A DNA stretch of 64,000 nucleotides from Devosia sp. A8/3-2 (GCA_025452255.1 CP104975.1:310001-374000), one strand, 5' to 3'; positions 1 through 10,105 are shown, counted from the stretch's first letter. Translations and numbers: made by a program. The notes: generated from the letters alone by a model not told the origin.

Positions 1-2
1 AA

Positions 3-80
3 GGCGTGCTTGCCCGAGTGGATGGCGAGGCGCTGGAGAGCGCAATCACGACACTCCAACGCTGGAGGCACTATGCCGAC
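3..80 (+). CDS. 3' end of an unidentified gene entering from the left edge
   Basis: Frame 3 is open from the window edge to a TAA at 78-80 and reads as a plausible protein tail ending in LQRWRHYAD. Its stop overlaps the ATG of the next gene at 73 by 8 bases, as expected for translationally coupled genes. The family cannot be told from 25 residues. A methyltransferase partner for the downstream nuclease-like gene would fit the context, but that is a guess. Confidence 0.4.
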
Positions 81-993
81 TAACTCAGAGGCAAAAACCT
101 GCCAGTGGACCAATCAGGCTGGGGCTCTGGCCGCTTTCGCTGAATTCACCGGCAAGACTCAGAGTGCCAGTCACATAAAGCCTTTGCACTGGTTTGTGGC
201 GTGCAGATTGGTGATCGAGGGTGGTTTTGACCCCGCCGATATCGTGCCGCGTCCGCCTTTCAGGCTGGAGCGCCGGGCAGGCCGGGCGCCGGTACTTCAT
301 TATGAGCCCGCTCTAGCAGGCGGTGGAGAGCGAACCGTTCTGGGCGGGTTAAAGACAAAGAACGTCGACGTTGTCGTGACGCGGGAAGGAATTGGTCCGG
401 TTCTGGCCGTCTCCTGCAAGGGCGTGACGGGCGCTTTCCGAAACCTCACCAACCGCATGGAAGAAACGATCGGCGAGTGTACCAATCTGCATATTACATA
501 TCCCGCGCTCGCGCTTGGCTATCTTGTGTTGCTCCGGGCCAACCGTCTGGTCGAAGCAGCGCTCGATGACGCCGCTGATGTCGCGACCGAGATGGAGGGT
601 GCGGCCGAGGGCGCCAAGACACTGGCCGCCAACGATATCGCCATGACGGAGGGCGGCGAACCTGTGGCGGGCATCGTCCGATTTCACAACGCATTACGCG
701 AATTGGTGGGCCGCCGCGGTATCCGCAACGATGTAAGCCGATATGAAGCTATCGGCTTTGGTCTGGTTGAAATGCACGGACCGCAGCGAAGCGCGCTGCT
801 CGACAGTTTCCCTTTTTCCGACAGTCCGCTCAAATTGAGCGACTTCTTTGACACGCTCTATGCCCGTTATGACGAGCGTTTCGTGGTGAGCGCACCTGAT
901 CTGTCACGGGTGACACGACGGTTGGAATGGGACTCTACCTCGCCGGCCTTTCAGCTCCCAAATCTGGATTATTCCCCGCGGACCAGCGGGTAG
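73..993 (+). CDS. PD-(D/E)XK nuclease-like protein, possible restriction endonuclease
   Basis: The start at 73 is chosen because GGAGG lies at 64-68; an in-frame TTG at 10 has no such site. The 306-residue product is not recognised with certainty. Around residues 95-120 it has a V-D-V-V-V strand followed by a G-P-V-L-A-V-S-C-K-G strand. This resembles the D...(E/S)xK core of PD-(D/E)XK nucleases, with Ser in place of the usual Glu. The next segment, with ITYPALALGYLVLL, looks like a hydrophobic core helix. The gene overlaps the end of an upstream gene, a layout typical of restriction-modification pairs. Function is inference; a general DUF with the same fold is the alternative. Confidence 0.45.
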   Translation: MPTNSEAKTCQWTNQAGALAAFAEFTGKTQSASHIKPLHWFVACRLVIEGGFDPADIVPRPPFRLERRAGRAPVLHYEPALAGGGERTVLGGLKTKNVDVVVTREGIGPVLAVSCKGVTGAFRNLTNRMEETIGECTNLHITYPALALGYLVLLRANRLVEAALDDAADVATEMEGAAEGAKTLAANDIAMTEGGEPVAGIVRFHNALRELVGRRGIRNDVSRYEAIGFGLVEMHGPQRSALLDSFPFSDSPLKLSDFFDTLYARYDERFVVSAPDLSRVTRRLEWDSTSPAFQLPNLDYSPRTSG

Positions 994-1166
994 CTCCTAA
1001 CCTCAACGCTTGGGCATGCTCGCCGTAGAAGGCCGTAGCTACATACTCCGACAGTTATCTAAGCGCCCAATTCATAAATCAGCCGCCAGCAATGTTGTCA
1101 CAGGAGTCCCGGCTAGGCATAGTTCACAAGCCGAACTGTTCGCGAACCTGAAGGGGGCGTCCCACA

Positions 1167-2080
1167 ATGAAGATCAGCCTCGATCACCTTCCCGAAAGCA
1201 AACAGCGCAACGTCGCGCGCATCGTCGAGATCATCCACGAGGAATTCGAGGACGCGCTCAAGGAAGCCAAGTCGGAGGCCAAGCGCCGCGGGCGTATTCT
1301 AAAAATCATTCTGTTCGGATCTTACGCCAAGGGCACTGGGTCGATGAGCCTCATACGATGAAGGGCTATCGTTCGGACTTCGACATTCTGGTGATCGTCA
1401 ACGAGAGCCGTTTCGTGGGATTTGAGTATTGGGATCGAGCCACGGACCGGCTAAATCGCGAGCCGACGATCGGCGTACCAGTGGGCCTGATCGTGCATTC
1501 GGGCCGCGAGGTGAACAATGCCTTGCGTAATGCACAGTACTTTTTCACCGACATCCGCAAAGAAGGCGTCCTTCTTTATGAAATGGATGATCGAGAACTA
1601 GCTGAACCGGGGATTCTTTCACCGCAACAGGCATTGGAAATCGGTAGAGAGCAGTTTGGACAACGCTTTCCCTCGGCAATCAATTTTTTGGATACAGCTC
1701 GATACGAGATGTCGAAGAGCATGCTGAACCATGCTGCTTTCCAACTCCATCAATCGATAGAGCAGACCTATTCCACCGTGCTATTGATCCTGACGAATTA
1801 CAGCCCGCCCTCGCACAATCTGAAATTCCTTCGCATGCTCGCTGAGGATCGTGACCGTCGCCTGATTGACGCCCGGCCACGTGACCAGCACCGTCACAAC
1901 TCCCGGTTCAACGTTCTCAACGAAGCCTATGTAAAGGCTCGCTATTCCAAGCACTATGAGATCAGCGACGAAGCTTTGAAATGGCTCATAGATCGCACCG
2001 AGCACCTGCACGCGCTTGTCCGGACGGTGTGCGAAGAACGCTCGGAAAGCCCGGAACAGGTCGCGATGGCTAAGCGCTAG
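1167..2080 (+). CDS. Nucleotidyltransferase-HEPN domain protein (frameshifted)
   Basis: The N-terminal half starts at 1167 (MKISLDHLPESK) after an AGGGGGC-type ribosome site. It carries the minimal nucleotidyltransferase motif ILFGSYAKG, and the catalytic pair SDFDILV follows in the other frame. One base appears to be missing near 1334; after it the frame runs on to 2080. The C-terminal half (from about residue 160) is an alpha-helical HEPN-type domain with an R-x4-H-like segment (ARPRDQHRH). MNT and HEPN proteins form toxin-antitoxin or nucleotide-modifying modules; here both are on one chain of about 304 residues. The family call is firm, the cellular role is not known. Confidence 0.7.
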
Positions 2081-2311
2081 TCGTGAAATCGTCGTAGCTG
2101 AGGGCGGGAGATTTCGTGAGCATGCAAAGACCAGAACTGGTCACAAGTCCGCCGGGCCGATCCGACTCTCTTCATGCAGAAGCGAGGTTCGTCGCTCACG
2201 ATCGCAAAGCACCGGGATAGGCAGTCATACGAACTCAGCATTATGTTGGTTTCACTGTTGAGGACTGGAGTTGTTAAACTTGTTCCACGGCGATCCTGCC
2301 TCAGGAGGCTC

Positions 2312-2359
2312 ATGCAATAAAACTTGCATGAAAATCCCCTATTGCGCGCAAACTTGCAT
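2312..2359 (+). promoter_or_regulatory. Putative RpiR operator upstream of its own gene
   Basis: A perfect inverted repeat ATGCAA-N6-TTGCAT lies at 2312-2329, followed by another ACTTGCAT half-site at 2352-2359, directly upstream of the RpiR gene. The same half-site recurs upstream of the importer at 3265. Autoregulation is inferred from position and repeat sharing. Confidence 0.5.
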
Positions 2360-2388
2360 TACCCTAATCTCCTTTCATGGAGGAACAA

Positions 2389-3223
2389 TGTCGGTACTAG
2401 AGCGCGTCAAGGAAGTTGCAGAGGCGCTGACGCCTGCTGAACAGTTGTTGATCAAACAGGTCATTTCCAGCCCGCGCGATATTGCCTCGGGTACTGCGAG
2501 TGAGTTTGCACAACGCATCGGCGTCCACGAGGCGACCGCATCGCGGCTAGCCAAGAAACTGGGCTATCCCAACTATGCCGGATTTCGCGCGGCGATCCGA
2601 GAAGAATTCATCGTCCGCACCGACCCGGCGACCCGCATCCGCAACACCTTGCAGCAGGCTAGCGATGCCGGACTAGTCAGCGATCTGGTCGGTCGCGAGA
2701 TGGAGGCGCTTGCCGGGCTGCAGCGCTATGTTGATGATGCACAGGTGTTGGCCGCGGCACGAGCCCTGATCAAAGCGCGGCGCATCTACATATTTGCGCG
2801 CGGCAATGCCGAAGCACTCGCCGTGCTGATCGATCGTCGTCTCCGCCGCATGGGCTGTGACACCGTGATGCTGCATGGCGAGGGCCGCGACCTTGCCGAG
2901 CAAGTACTGGGCATGTCATCGGCCGACGCCATCGTTGGATTCGCCTTTCGGCGGCAACCTACACACTATTCCGCCTTGGTGAACCATGCCTGTGCCATGG
3001 GCGCCGCTTCGATTGTCATTTCCGGCAGCGTTGGCCCATCCCCGGTGCCGGCCGCAGATCACCTGTTGTTCGCCCCCGGACCGGATCGCAGGAGGCGTTC
3101 CAAACGCTTACCGTACCGATGGCCATTTGCAATGCGCTCGTGCTGAGCATGGCTAAGGAAGACCCCAAGTCCTCGCTACAGCACCTCGAAGCCCTAGGGC
3201 AGCTGATCGACGCCTTCGACTAA
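2389..3223 (+). CDS. MurR/RpiR family transcriptional regulator (frameshifted near the 3' end)
   Basis: The start at 2389 follows GGAGG. Residues 1-75 form the RpiR helix-turn-helix domain (SEFAQRIGVHEATASRLAKKLGYPNYAGFRAAI). Residues 110-250 form a SIS phosphosugar-binding domain (RIYIFARGNAEALAVLIDRRLRRMG, then AIVGFAFRR). The reading frame breaks near 3080; the tail SQEAFQTLTVPMAICNALVL then continues in another frame to TAA at 3221-3223. The gene precedes an ABC importer and a histidine phosphatase, so it probably senses a phosphosugar and controls them through the repeats at 2312 and 3265. Confidence 0.85.
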
Positions 3224-3264
3224 GGACCGTGCGACCGAGGAGGAGATTTTCGCACGTCCTATTT

Positions 3265-3312
3265 ATGCAAGTTCACATGCATGTTGCAAACATAATGCAA
3301 CAACATGTGCAT
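3265..3312 (+). promoter_or_regulatory. Putative RpiR operator cluster upstream of the ABC importer
   Basis: The gap between the regulator and the importer contains ATGCAAGT (3265-3272), the reverse complement of the half-site at 2352. A nested palindrome TGTTGCA-N7-TGCAACA lies at 3282-3302, flanked by CATGTTG and CAACATG. Several TTGCAT-type half-sites overlap here, so cooperative binding of the RpiR protein is likely. Confidence 0.5.
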
Positions 3313-3354
3313 CCAACAGGACGCATGACGCGTCCGTTCCTGAGGAGGAAATAG

Positions 3355-4481
3355 ATGGACCACAAGACGCTACTGCTCTCGACCGCCTTCATGGCGCTCG
3401 CCCTTCCCGCTTCCGCTCAGCCCCCGGCCGCGCTTGACGCGATGACGCCGGAAGAACTCTTGCCGCTCGCGCAGGCTGAGGGCACGGTGACAGTTTACGC
3501 CTTCACGAGCCGCATCGCCGCTGTGGAAACCGCTTTCGAAGCCGCCTATCCCGGCATCGACATGATCAGCCACGACATGTCCTCGACCGAGCAGATCACC
3601 TGTATTAAGGCCGAAGCCAGCGCCGGCATCGCCAGTGTCGACGTCGTTTACATTTCTGATGCACCCGTTGTGTTCACGGAGCTTCTTGGGCCAGTCTTGT
3701 TACCCAATATGTCCCACCGCGCGTCGTCTCACTGCTTGACGACAGCGAGAAGAACCCATTGCTGGCCCAACGGCTGTCGACCAAGGTGCTGATGTACAAC
3801 GAGGAGGCCAATCCAGATGGCTCCCCGGTCAATAACCTTTGGCAACTCACCACACCCGATTGGACCGGTCGTGTCATCATGGTGGATCCACTACAGCGCG
3901 GCGACTATCTCGACCTGATGACCGAAATTGTGTTGCGCGCCGACGAGATGGCGACAGCCTATGAAGCAGAGTTCGGTCGGCCCATCACACTCGATGAGGG
4001 GGTCGAGAATGCTGGCCAGCAATTCATCGTCGATCTGTTCGAGAACGACCTTATTCTCGTCTCCTCAACCGACGACGTGAACGCGGCTATTGGCCTAAAA
4101 GGTCAGGACAATCCCCCAGTCGGCTTCACCTCTTATTCGGACCGCCGTGACAATGAAGACGAGGGTTGGGCCTTGCAGGTGGCCAATGACGTAGTGCCGG
4201 CCAATGGCATCATCTTCCCTGCGGTGCTTGCCGTATCCACGACCGCGACCCATCCGGCCGCCGCATGACTTGCCATCGACTTTTTGATGGGCGACGCGAG
4301 TGAAACCGGTGGCGATGGTTTCAAGCCCTTCTACGTGGCCGGCGACTACGCCACCCGCAGCGACATTGTCAGCCATCCCGATGCCGTGCCGCTGGCAGAC
4401 TTCGCGGCCCGGTCGATCAATCCGGCGGCCACAGCCCAGATTCGCCGAGACGTTGGCGATCTAGTTCTGTCGCTGCAGTAA
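3355..4481 (+). CDS. Fbp/AfuA-type periplasmic binding protein of an ABC importer (frameshifted, in-frame stop)
   Basis: An AGGAGGA site precedes the ATG. A Sec signal peptide ends at about residue 22 (LPASAQ). The mature part has the type II binding-protein start EGTVTVYAFTSRIAAVETAFEAAYPGI, found in iron- and hexose-phosphate-binding proteins of the FbpA/AfuA kind. The frame breaks near 3700 and resumes with TQYVPPRVVSLLDD. A TGA at 4266-4268 then interrupts the ordinary HPAAA-x-LAIDFLMGD segment, after which the same frame continues to 4481. Expected length is about 375 residues. The RpiR regulator and phosphatase neighbours favour a sugar phosphate over ferric iron as ligand; this is inference. 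Confidence 0.8.
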
Positions 4482-4532
4482 ACCTCGCAACGGCTCCCGG
4501 CCCTTGCCGGGAGCCCATAGGGCCATTCCATC

Positions 4533-6276
4533 ATGTCCATCGCTCCGGCCCGCCCTATCGCGCGCCCTTTCCCGATCAATGGGCGCTTGGCGCTCAAACT
4601 CTTTGTGCTGGCCATTCTCGCGGTGCTCGTCGCCGCGCCGCTATTGCGCATCCTCGCTGACACACTGGGCCCTAACGCCATTGTCGCATGGAGCGATGTC
4701 ACCAGCGGGAGGCTATCGCGCAACCTGCTCTGGCTGCCGCTCAGCAATACGCTCATTCTGGGCGTCGGCGTCGCCTGTGGTTGCGTGCTGATTGGCGGCT
4801 TCCTCGCCCGGCTCGTGGTGATGACCGACATGCCATTCCGACGCAGCATCGGGCTTATGTCCACCTTACCCTTCATGATCCCCAGTTTCGCTACCTCGCT
4901 AGCTCGGGGCTCCCTGTTCCGTAACTCACGGGTTGGCGGCCGGGCGGGGTTTCTTGAAGGGCTGGGCCTCACCATTCCGGATTGGCTGGCCCGGGGCATG
5001 GTGCCAACGCTGATCGTGCTGATCGCCCATTATTATTCATTGGCGTTCACGGTCATTGCTGCGGCGCTGGCCACGATCAATTCCGACTTGGTTGAGGCCG
5101 CCCAAATGGCCGGGGCAAAGCGCGGCCGTATCTTGCTCGGTATCGTGCTTCCCGTTGCCTTGCCGGCGGTCGTGGCCGGCGCCTCGCTGACCTTCGCCGG
5201 CGCCGTGTCCAATTTCGCCGCCCCAGCTTTACTTGGTCTACCGGTGCGCATGCAGACCATGGCGACACGCCTTTATGGCCTCATTGAAGTCGGCCAGACG
5301 GCGCGAGGCTATGTCATCGCCATCCTGCTGATCGTGGTCTCCGCATTATTCTTATGGCTAGGCAACAAGGTCATTTCCAGGCGCCGATCCTATGCCACTA
5401 TTACGGGCAAAGGCGGCCGGGCTAAGCGGTTCGAGTTGCGCTGCGCGCCTACCGTTGCTGGCGATCGCCGGACTGATCTGCCTTGCTACCACCATCGTCC
5501 CCGTCGTGATCCTCATCGCCTCGTCACTTGCACCGGCCTCGTCCGCCTTGTTTTCGAACTGGACGCTGCACTACTGGGGCGGTCTCTCCAACCCCTCGAT
5601 TGCACAGGGTCAAGCCGGTATCTGGTCCAACCCGTTCATCATCTCCGCAACGGGACTAACGATCGGGCTGGGCATAGCTGTGGCGGTCACGACCACTGTC
5701 ATCGGGCTCATCGTCGCTTTCGTGCTGGCGCGCGATGGCAAGGGCCCGTTGGCCGGGATCATAAACCAGATCAGCTTCCTGCCACTGCTCGTGCCGGGCA
5801 TAGCCTTTGGTGCAGCCTATATCGCACTGTTTGGCGCTCCGATGGGCCCCTTCCCTGCCCTCTACGGCACGTTCCCACTCCTGCTTCTTGCAGGCACGGC
5901 CTACCTCTTGCCCTTCTCGGTACAGACCGGTCGTGCCGTGATCCAGCAAGTTTCCGGCGACCTAGATGAAAGCGCCCGCATGACCGGCGCCGGCTTCCTT
6001 AGGCGTCTGACGGCCATAACTGTACCATTGGCCAGCCGCGGTCTGGCGGCGGGTGGATTGATTGTCTTTGTCAAAATCATGCGCGACCTGTCGCTCGTGG
6101 TCCTGCTGTTCACGCCGACCACGCCGCTCCTGTCCGTTCTGGCCTACCGTTACGCCTCCGAAGGCTTCACCCAACTCGCCAATGCCATAACCGTCGTGAT
6201 CCTCGTGATCTCGATCGCGGCGACCCTGCTGGCCAATCATTTGCAGGCCAAGTCGCAGCCCCGGCTCAAATCGTAA
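4533..6276 (+). CDS. Two-domain ABC permease, FbpB/AfuB type (frameshifted)
   Basis: This inner-membrane subunit of about 580 residues carries two permease domains in one chain. The first domain (residues 1-290) has the EAA loop VEAAQMAGAKRGRILLGIVLPVALPAVV; the second has LDESARMTGAGFLRRLTAITVPL. About 12 hydrophobic segments are visible. The frame shifts near 5440, in the linker between the domains (SYATITGKGGRAKRFELR), after which LPLLAIAGLICLATTIVPVVI continues in the other frame to 6276. I therefore treat it as one fused gene rather than two permeases, as in FbpB and AfuB. It lies between the binding protein and the ATPase. Confidence 0.8.
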
Positions 6277-6285
6277 GACCCCACC

Positions 6286-7319
6286 ATGATCCGCATCGAA
6301 AATCTGACCAAATCCTTCAGTACCTTCCGGGCCGTCGACCGCATCTCCCTCGAAGTGCCGCAGGGCTCATTCCTTGTACTGGTCGGCCCCTCGGGCTGCG
6401 GCAAATCCACCATGCTGCGCATGCTGGCTGGGCTTGAGCTACCCAGCAGCGGACAGGTCCACTTCGGCGACGACATCGTGTCCGATGGTGACCGCGGCTG
6501 GATGATTGATCCAACCGAGCGCAATGCGGGCCCGGTGTTCCAATCTTATGCGCTGTGGCTGCACATGACCGTGGCCGGCAATGTCGACTGGCCACTCAAG
6601 ATCGCTGGTATGACCAAGCCTGATCGGCTGGCACGCATCAGCGAAGTGCTGAGCATGTTGGGCATCGAAGCACTCGCCGCTCGCTACCCCAATGAAATCT
6701 CGGGCGGCCAGCAGCACGCGTCGCCATCGCTCGGATGATCGCCCCACGACCAGCCATTCTGCTCTTCGACGAGCCCCTGTCCAATCTCGACGCCAAGCTC
6801 CGTGTTGAGATGCGCACGGAATTGTTGCGCGTGCACCGCGCCACCGGTGCAACCTCTGTCTATGTCACCCATGACCGTGTGGAGGCCATGACCATGGCTA
6901 CCCATGTCGCGGTGCTCAACGGCGGAAGAGTCGAACAATTCGGCTCACCCGAGGATCTGGTGCGTAACCCCGCTACCGCCTTTGTCGCTACCTTTGTGGG
7001 CACGCCACCGGCCAATCTCGTGCCGGTCTCGTCGCTGCCGCGTGAACGCGCCGTGGACCTGCCTGTGGATGCCCCGGCGATGTATCGCCCCGAAGACCTG
7101 AGTGCCAGCGCGGAGCCCTCGGCAGTTAGCATGGCGTTCGACTTTGCGGAGGCTAGTCCCGTTGCCGGACGCACTATGCTGACTGGCACGCAGGGAGCAC
7201 TTCGGCTCACGGCCGTAGTCGATGCCGCACCACGTCGGCAGATCGGAGACAAGGTTCATTTCACCGTGCCGAAGATCCCTGCTGCGCTATTCGCGCAGAA
7301 TGGGGAGCGACTGTCGTGA
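6286..7319 (+). CDS. ABC importer ATPase, FbpC/PotA type (frameshifted)
   Basis: Walker A is [16 protein letters not shown] at about residue 36. The signature ISGGQQ is followed by a frame break near 6715, where one base seems lost, and the sequence resumes as [29 protein letters not shown] (Walker B), with the switch histidine in YVTHDRVEAMTM. A C-terminal regulatory TOBE-like domain follows, giving about 344 residues in total. It starts 9 bases after the permease and ends overlapping the phosphatase start (7316-7319). It energises the importer encoded at 3355-6276. Confidence 0.85.
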
Positions 7320-7914
7320 AACGCTTGCTGCTGGTGCGCCATGGCGAGTCCGAATGGAACGCCGCTCGCCGATTACAAGGACAGGCCGATATCGGGCTGT
7401 CCGAAAGGGGTGAGGCGCAGGCCATATCGCTCGCGCCGACCATCGCACAACTGGCCCCTGACCGGGTCATTACCTCCGACCTGCGCCGCGCGAAAGACCG
7501 CAGATTTGTTGGGCTTTCCTCAAGCCTTAAGCGAACCGAGCCTGCGCTGAAGTCGATGTGGGTGTATGGACAGGCCGCGAGATCGAAGCGATCGCCGCCG
7601 AAGAGCCAGCGCCTATCGTGCTCGGCGCGCCGGCACCTTCGCACCAGACGGGGGGAAGACTGGGAAAGCTTCGCAACGCGCACAGCTACAGCGACCAAAG
7701 CCGCTTTCGAGACCGCGAACCGATTGCTCGTCGTGTGCCACGGCGGTGTTATCCGCGCTTTGCTGCAGACGCTCCCGGAACTGCCCCCAGACGGATCATT
7801 CCTGTTGGGCCGGCTAGCCTCACCATCCTTGCCACCAAACCGAATGAAGGCGAGATGCGTCTGGAAGTTTTCAACTTTACTCCCGGCGGCGTAGTTCTCG
7901 ACGCGCCTGACTAA
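7316..7914 (+). CDS. Histidine phosphatase (phosphoglycerate-mutase-like) family protein (several frameshifts)
   Basis: The N-terminus MKRLLLVRHGESEWNAARRLQGQADIGLSERGEAQA contains the phosphohistidine motif RHGES. The second catalytic histidine lies in LLVVCHGGVIRALLQTL, and a typical TILA...E...LEVFN tail ends at 7914. At least three frame breaks (near 7497, 7550-7625 and 7795) divide the gene. It overlaps the ATPase stop by 4 bases, so it is the last gene of the importer operon. With an RpiR regulator and an Afu-like importer, a role in dephosphorylating an imported sugar phosphate is plausible. Confidence 0.7.
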
Positions 7915-8043
7915 AGGGCGCAAGCGACAAACTTCCGGCACTTTAGGGGAGGTAGAACGACCGCCATAGGGTCGGCATGGGTCATCGAAGCAGCTGATCC
8001 CGCCCGTTGGCCGGCTCTTAGTATGCAGGCTGAGAGCGATATA

Positions 8044-8153
8044 TGATAGCGTATCAACTAACCATTTCGATCACTATCCGATATCAGTCGTGAAATCAGT
8101 ATGTGACTCCTGATAGCGCATTCTGTATCAAACAACTGTACGGATATAGGATA
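8044..8153 (+). promoter_or_regulatory. HipB-type operator cluster
   Basis: Between the phosphatase and the hipB-like gene are two inverted repeats, TGATA-GCG-TATCA (8044-8056) and TGATA-N10-TATCA (8111-8130). There are also a TATCC half-site at 8075 and two GGATA half-sites at 8142 and 8149. E. coli HipB recognises TATCC/GGATA palindromes, so autorepression of the pair is likely. Confidence 0.45.
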
Positions 8154-8160
8154 ATGCATC

Positions 8161-8748
8161 ATGGGGTACAAAAGTGAGCATCTGGTGAGCCAAGTCCGAG
8201 AAGTGCGGGAAGCATCCGGACTAAGCCAGCGTGCGCTAAGCGAGCGGACCGGCCAGACACAGAGCCACATTTCTCAGATTGAAAGCGGCAAGATGGAGCC
8301 GTGGCTGTCGAGCTTCATCGATATGGCCCGCGCGCTCGACCTCGAACTTGTTCTGGTGCCGAAAAAGCTGGTGCCGAGCGTGGCAGCCCTTATGAGGTCG
8401 CAGGCTACACCCGAGATGCATGTTCATGCTGGTCATCCTAACGACAAGCGCTTGGCGCGCCGAGCGCCTTGTGAAGAAGCTCAAGCAAGTCTATGGCAGC
8501 TCGGCCGACCTCGACCGCATCGAGGAGTACCTGCGTTTCCTGCGCCGCATAAACCTAAGCGATCAGGAGATGCAGTTGGTGCGTGGCGAGATGGACCGCC
8601 TCGAACGCTACCGGGGAGCCCGCAGGCTGATCCGGTCGTTCATGATATCGCGCAGACCCTGCAACGGCTACGCAACTCGGTCGCCCCCGGCGTACCCAGC
8701 GAGCCGCGCCCTGCCTATGCGCTTGATGACGGTGACGAAAATGCCTGA
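8161..8748 (+). CDS. HipB-like XRE antitoxin/regulator with a C-terminal extension (two frame breaks)
   Basis: Residues 8-70 form a clear XRE helix-turn-helix (QVREVREASGLSQRALSERTGQTQSHISQIESGKMEPWLSSFIDMARALDLELVLVP). The single open frame reaches 8748. Its middle part, however, looks like shifted sequence: a better helical segment (ERLVKKLKQVYGSSADLDRIEEYLRFLRRI) is present in another frame between about 8440 and 8620. Two compensating indels are the simplest reading. The length, 195 residues, exceeds typical HipB (about 90). Its TGA overlaps the hipA-like start, so the two are translationally coupled. Confidence 0.7.
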   Translation: MGYKSEHLVSQVREVREASGLSQRALSERTGQTQSHISQIESGKMEPWLSSFIDMARALDLELVLVPKKLVPSVAALMRSQATPEMHVHAGHPNDKRLARRAPCEEAQASLWQLGRPRPHRGVPAFPAPHKPKRSGDAVGAWRDGPPRTLPGSPQADPVVHDIAQTLQRLRNSVAPGVPSEPRPAYALDDGDENA

Positions 8749-9971
8749 CGTCTCGATTCTCGATGTCCGGCTAAACGGGCGGGCCATTGGCACCCTCACC
8801 CACCTGCAGGGCGACCGCACCATCTTCGCGTTCAACGAGGACTATGTTGAGGACGCCAGTCGCCCGACTTTGAGCCTGTCGTACAAAGACAATCTTGGCG
8901 GCCTGATTACAAACTCACGGCCCACGCAACGCGTGGTGCCTCCGTTCTTTTCCAACCTCCTGCCCGAAGGCCAATTGCGCCGCTATCTCGCCGAGCGCGC
9001 CGGAGTGAATCCACAGCGCGAGTTTTTCCTGCTCTGGATGCTGGGCCAGGATCTGCCCGGCGCTTTGTCTATCCACCCGGTTGAGGGCGACGCATTGCCA
9101 CCGGGCGTCACCCGAGAACTGCCCGCAGAAGCGCGGCCCAACGCCTATCGCTTCTCCCCGGCGGGTGTTCAACTCAAATTCTCGGCGCTGGAAAATGGCC
9201 GCAAGGGCGGCGGCCTCACCATCCCGGCCGAGGGCGTCGGTGGCTCCTGGATTGTCAAATTTCCTTCACAACAATTCGCGGGCGTACCCGAGAATGAATT
9301 CTCGATGATGCGGCTGGCCTCCATGATTGGCATGGACGTGCCTTCCATCGAACTTATCGACATAGATGCTATCTCCGGGATGCCGGAAGGCATTGGAGAG
9401 CTGAAAGGCCGTGCGCTCGCCGTCAGGCGCTTCTGACCGCACGGCGGATGGCCCCGTGCACACGGAGGACTTTGTTCAGGTGTTCGGTGTCTTCCCTGAC
9501 GACAAATACAAGCGGGCGAGCTACGCGAATATCGGCCGCGTCATCGGTACGGAAACCGGCGACGCCGGCACGGCTGAGTACATTCGCAGACTGGTTTTCA
9601 GTGCGCTGATCGGCAACGGCGACATGCATCTCAAGAACTGGTCGCTGATCTATCCCGACGGGCGTACCCCGGCTTTGTCCCCCGCCTATGACCTCGTCTC
9701 CACCACCCCCTATATCGAGGGCGAGGACACGTCCGCCCTCAACTATTCGCGCACCAAGAAGATGAGCGAGCTCACTGCAGACGAACTCCGCTACATGGCG
9801 GCCAAAGCGCTCCTGCCAGAAAAGCTCGTCATCGACACTGCGACCGAGACAGTGCGACGTTTCCGTGAGGCGTGGGAGGCCGAGAAGAAAAACCTGCCTC
9901 TTGCAAGAAAAGTCGCAACGGCGATCGACGCACACGCCCTGAAAGTGCCTCTGTATCGCGAGTTGGCATAG
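8741..9971 (+). CDS. HipA-like Ser/Thr kinase toxin (frameshifted)
   Basis: The ATG at 8741 overlaps the hipB-like stop (8746-8748). The N-terminal part has the HipA N1 domain (LDVRLNGRAIGTL, then PPFFSNLLPEGQLRRYLAERAGV). A nucleotide-binding strand pair follows (GVQLKFSALENG, GGSWIVKFPS). After a one-base insertion near 9434 come the catalytic loop GNGDMHLKNWSLIY and the metal-binding segment ALSPAYDLVST. Total length is about 409 residues. HipA proteins phosphorylate glutamyl-tRNA synthetase or other targets and cause dormancy; the target here is unknown. Confidence 0.8.
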
Positions 9972-10078
9972 CGCCGATGTACCAGAACGTGCTTGGGACG
10001 ACACTGCACCCTTTCCAACGGCCGGGGCTATCGGATCATACCGGACGCAGATTATGTCGAAACGCCTTTCTTGACTTC

Positions 10079-10096
10079 CCAGTCCAAAATGACTAG
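10079..10096 (+). promoter_or_regulatory. Putative operator of the TetR regulator, autoregulatory copy
   Basis: AGTC-N6-GACT half-sites occur just before the regulator's start codon. They match the more regular palindrome GGACT-N4-AGTCC found upstream of the SDR gene at 10731. Both are probably bound by the TetR protein encoded at 10106. Confidence 0.4.
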
Positions 10097-10105
10097 TTGA
10101 GTGGC

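Noticed and set aside
5392-6276. A separate second permease gene in the first importer
   Set aside because: No ribosome site or natural start; sequence continues from the upstream permease domain after a one-base shift, so a fused two-domain permease is more likely.
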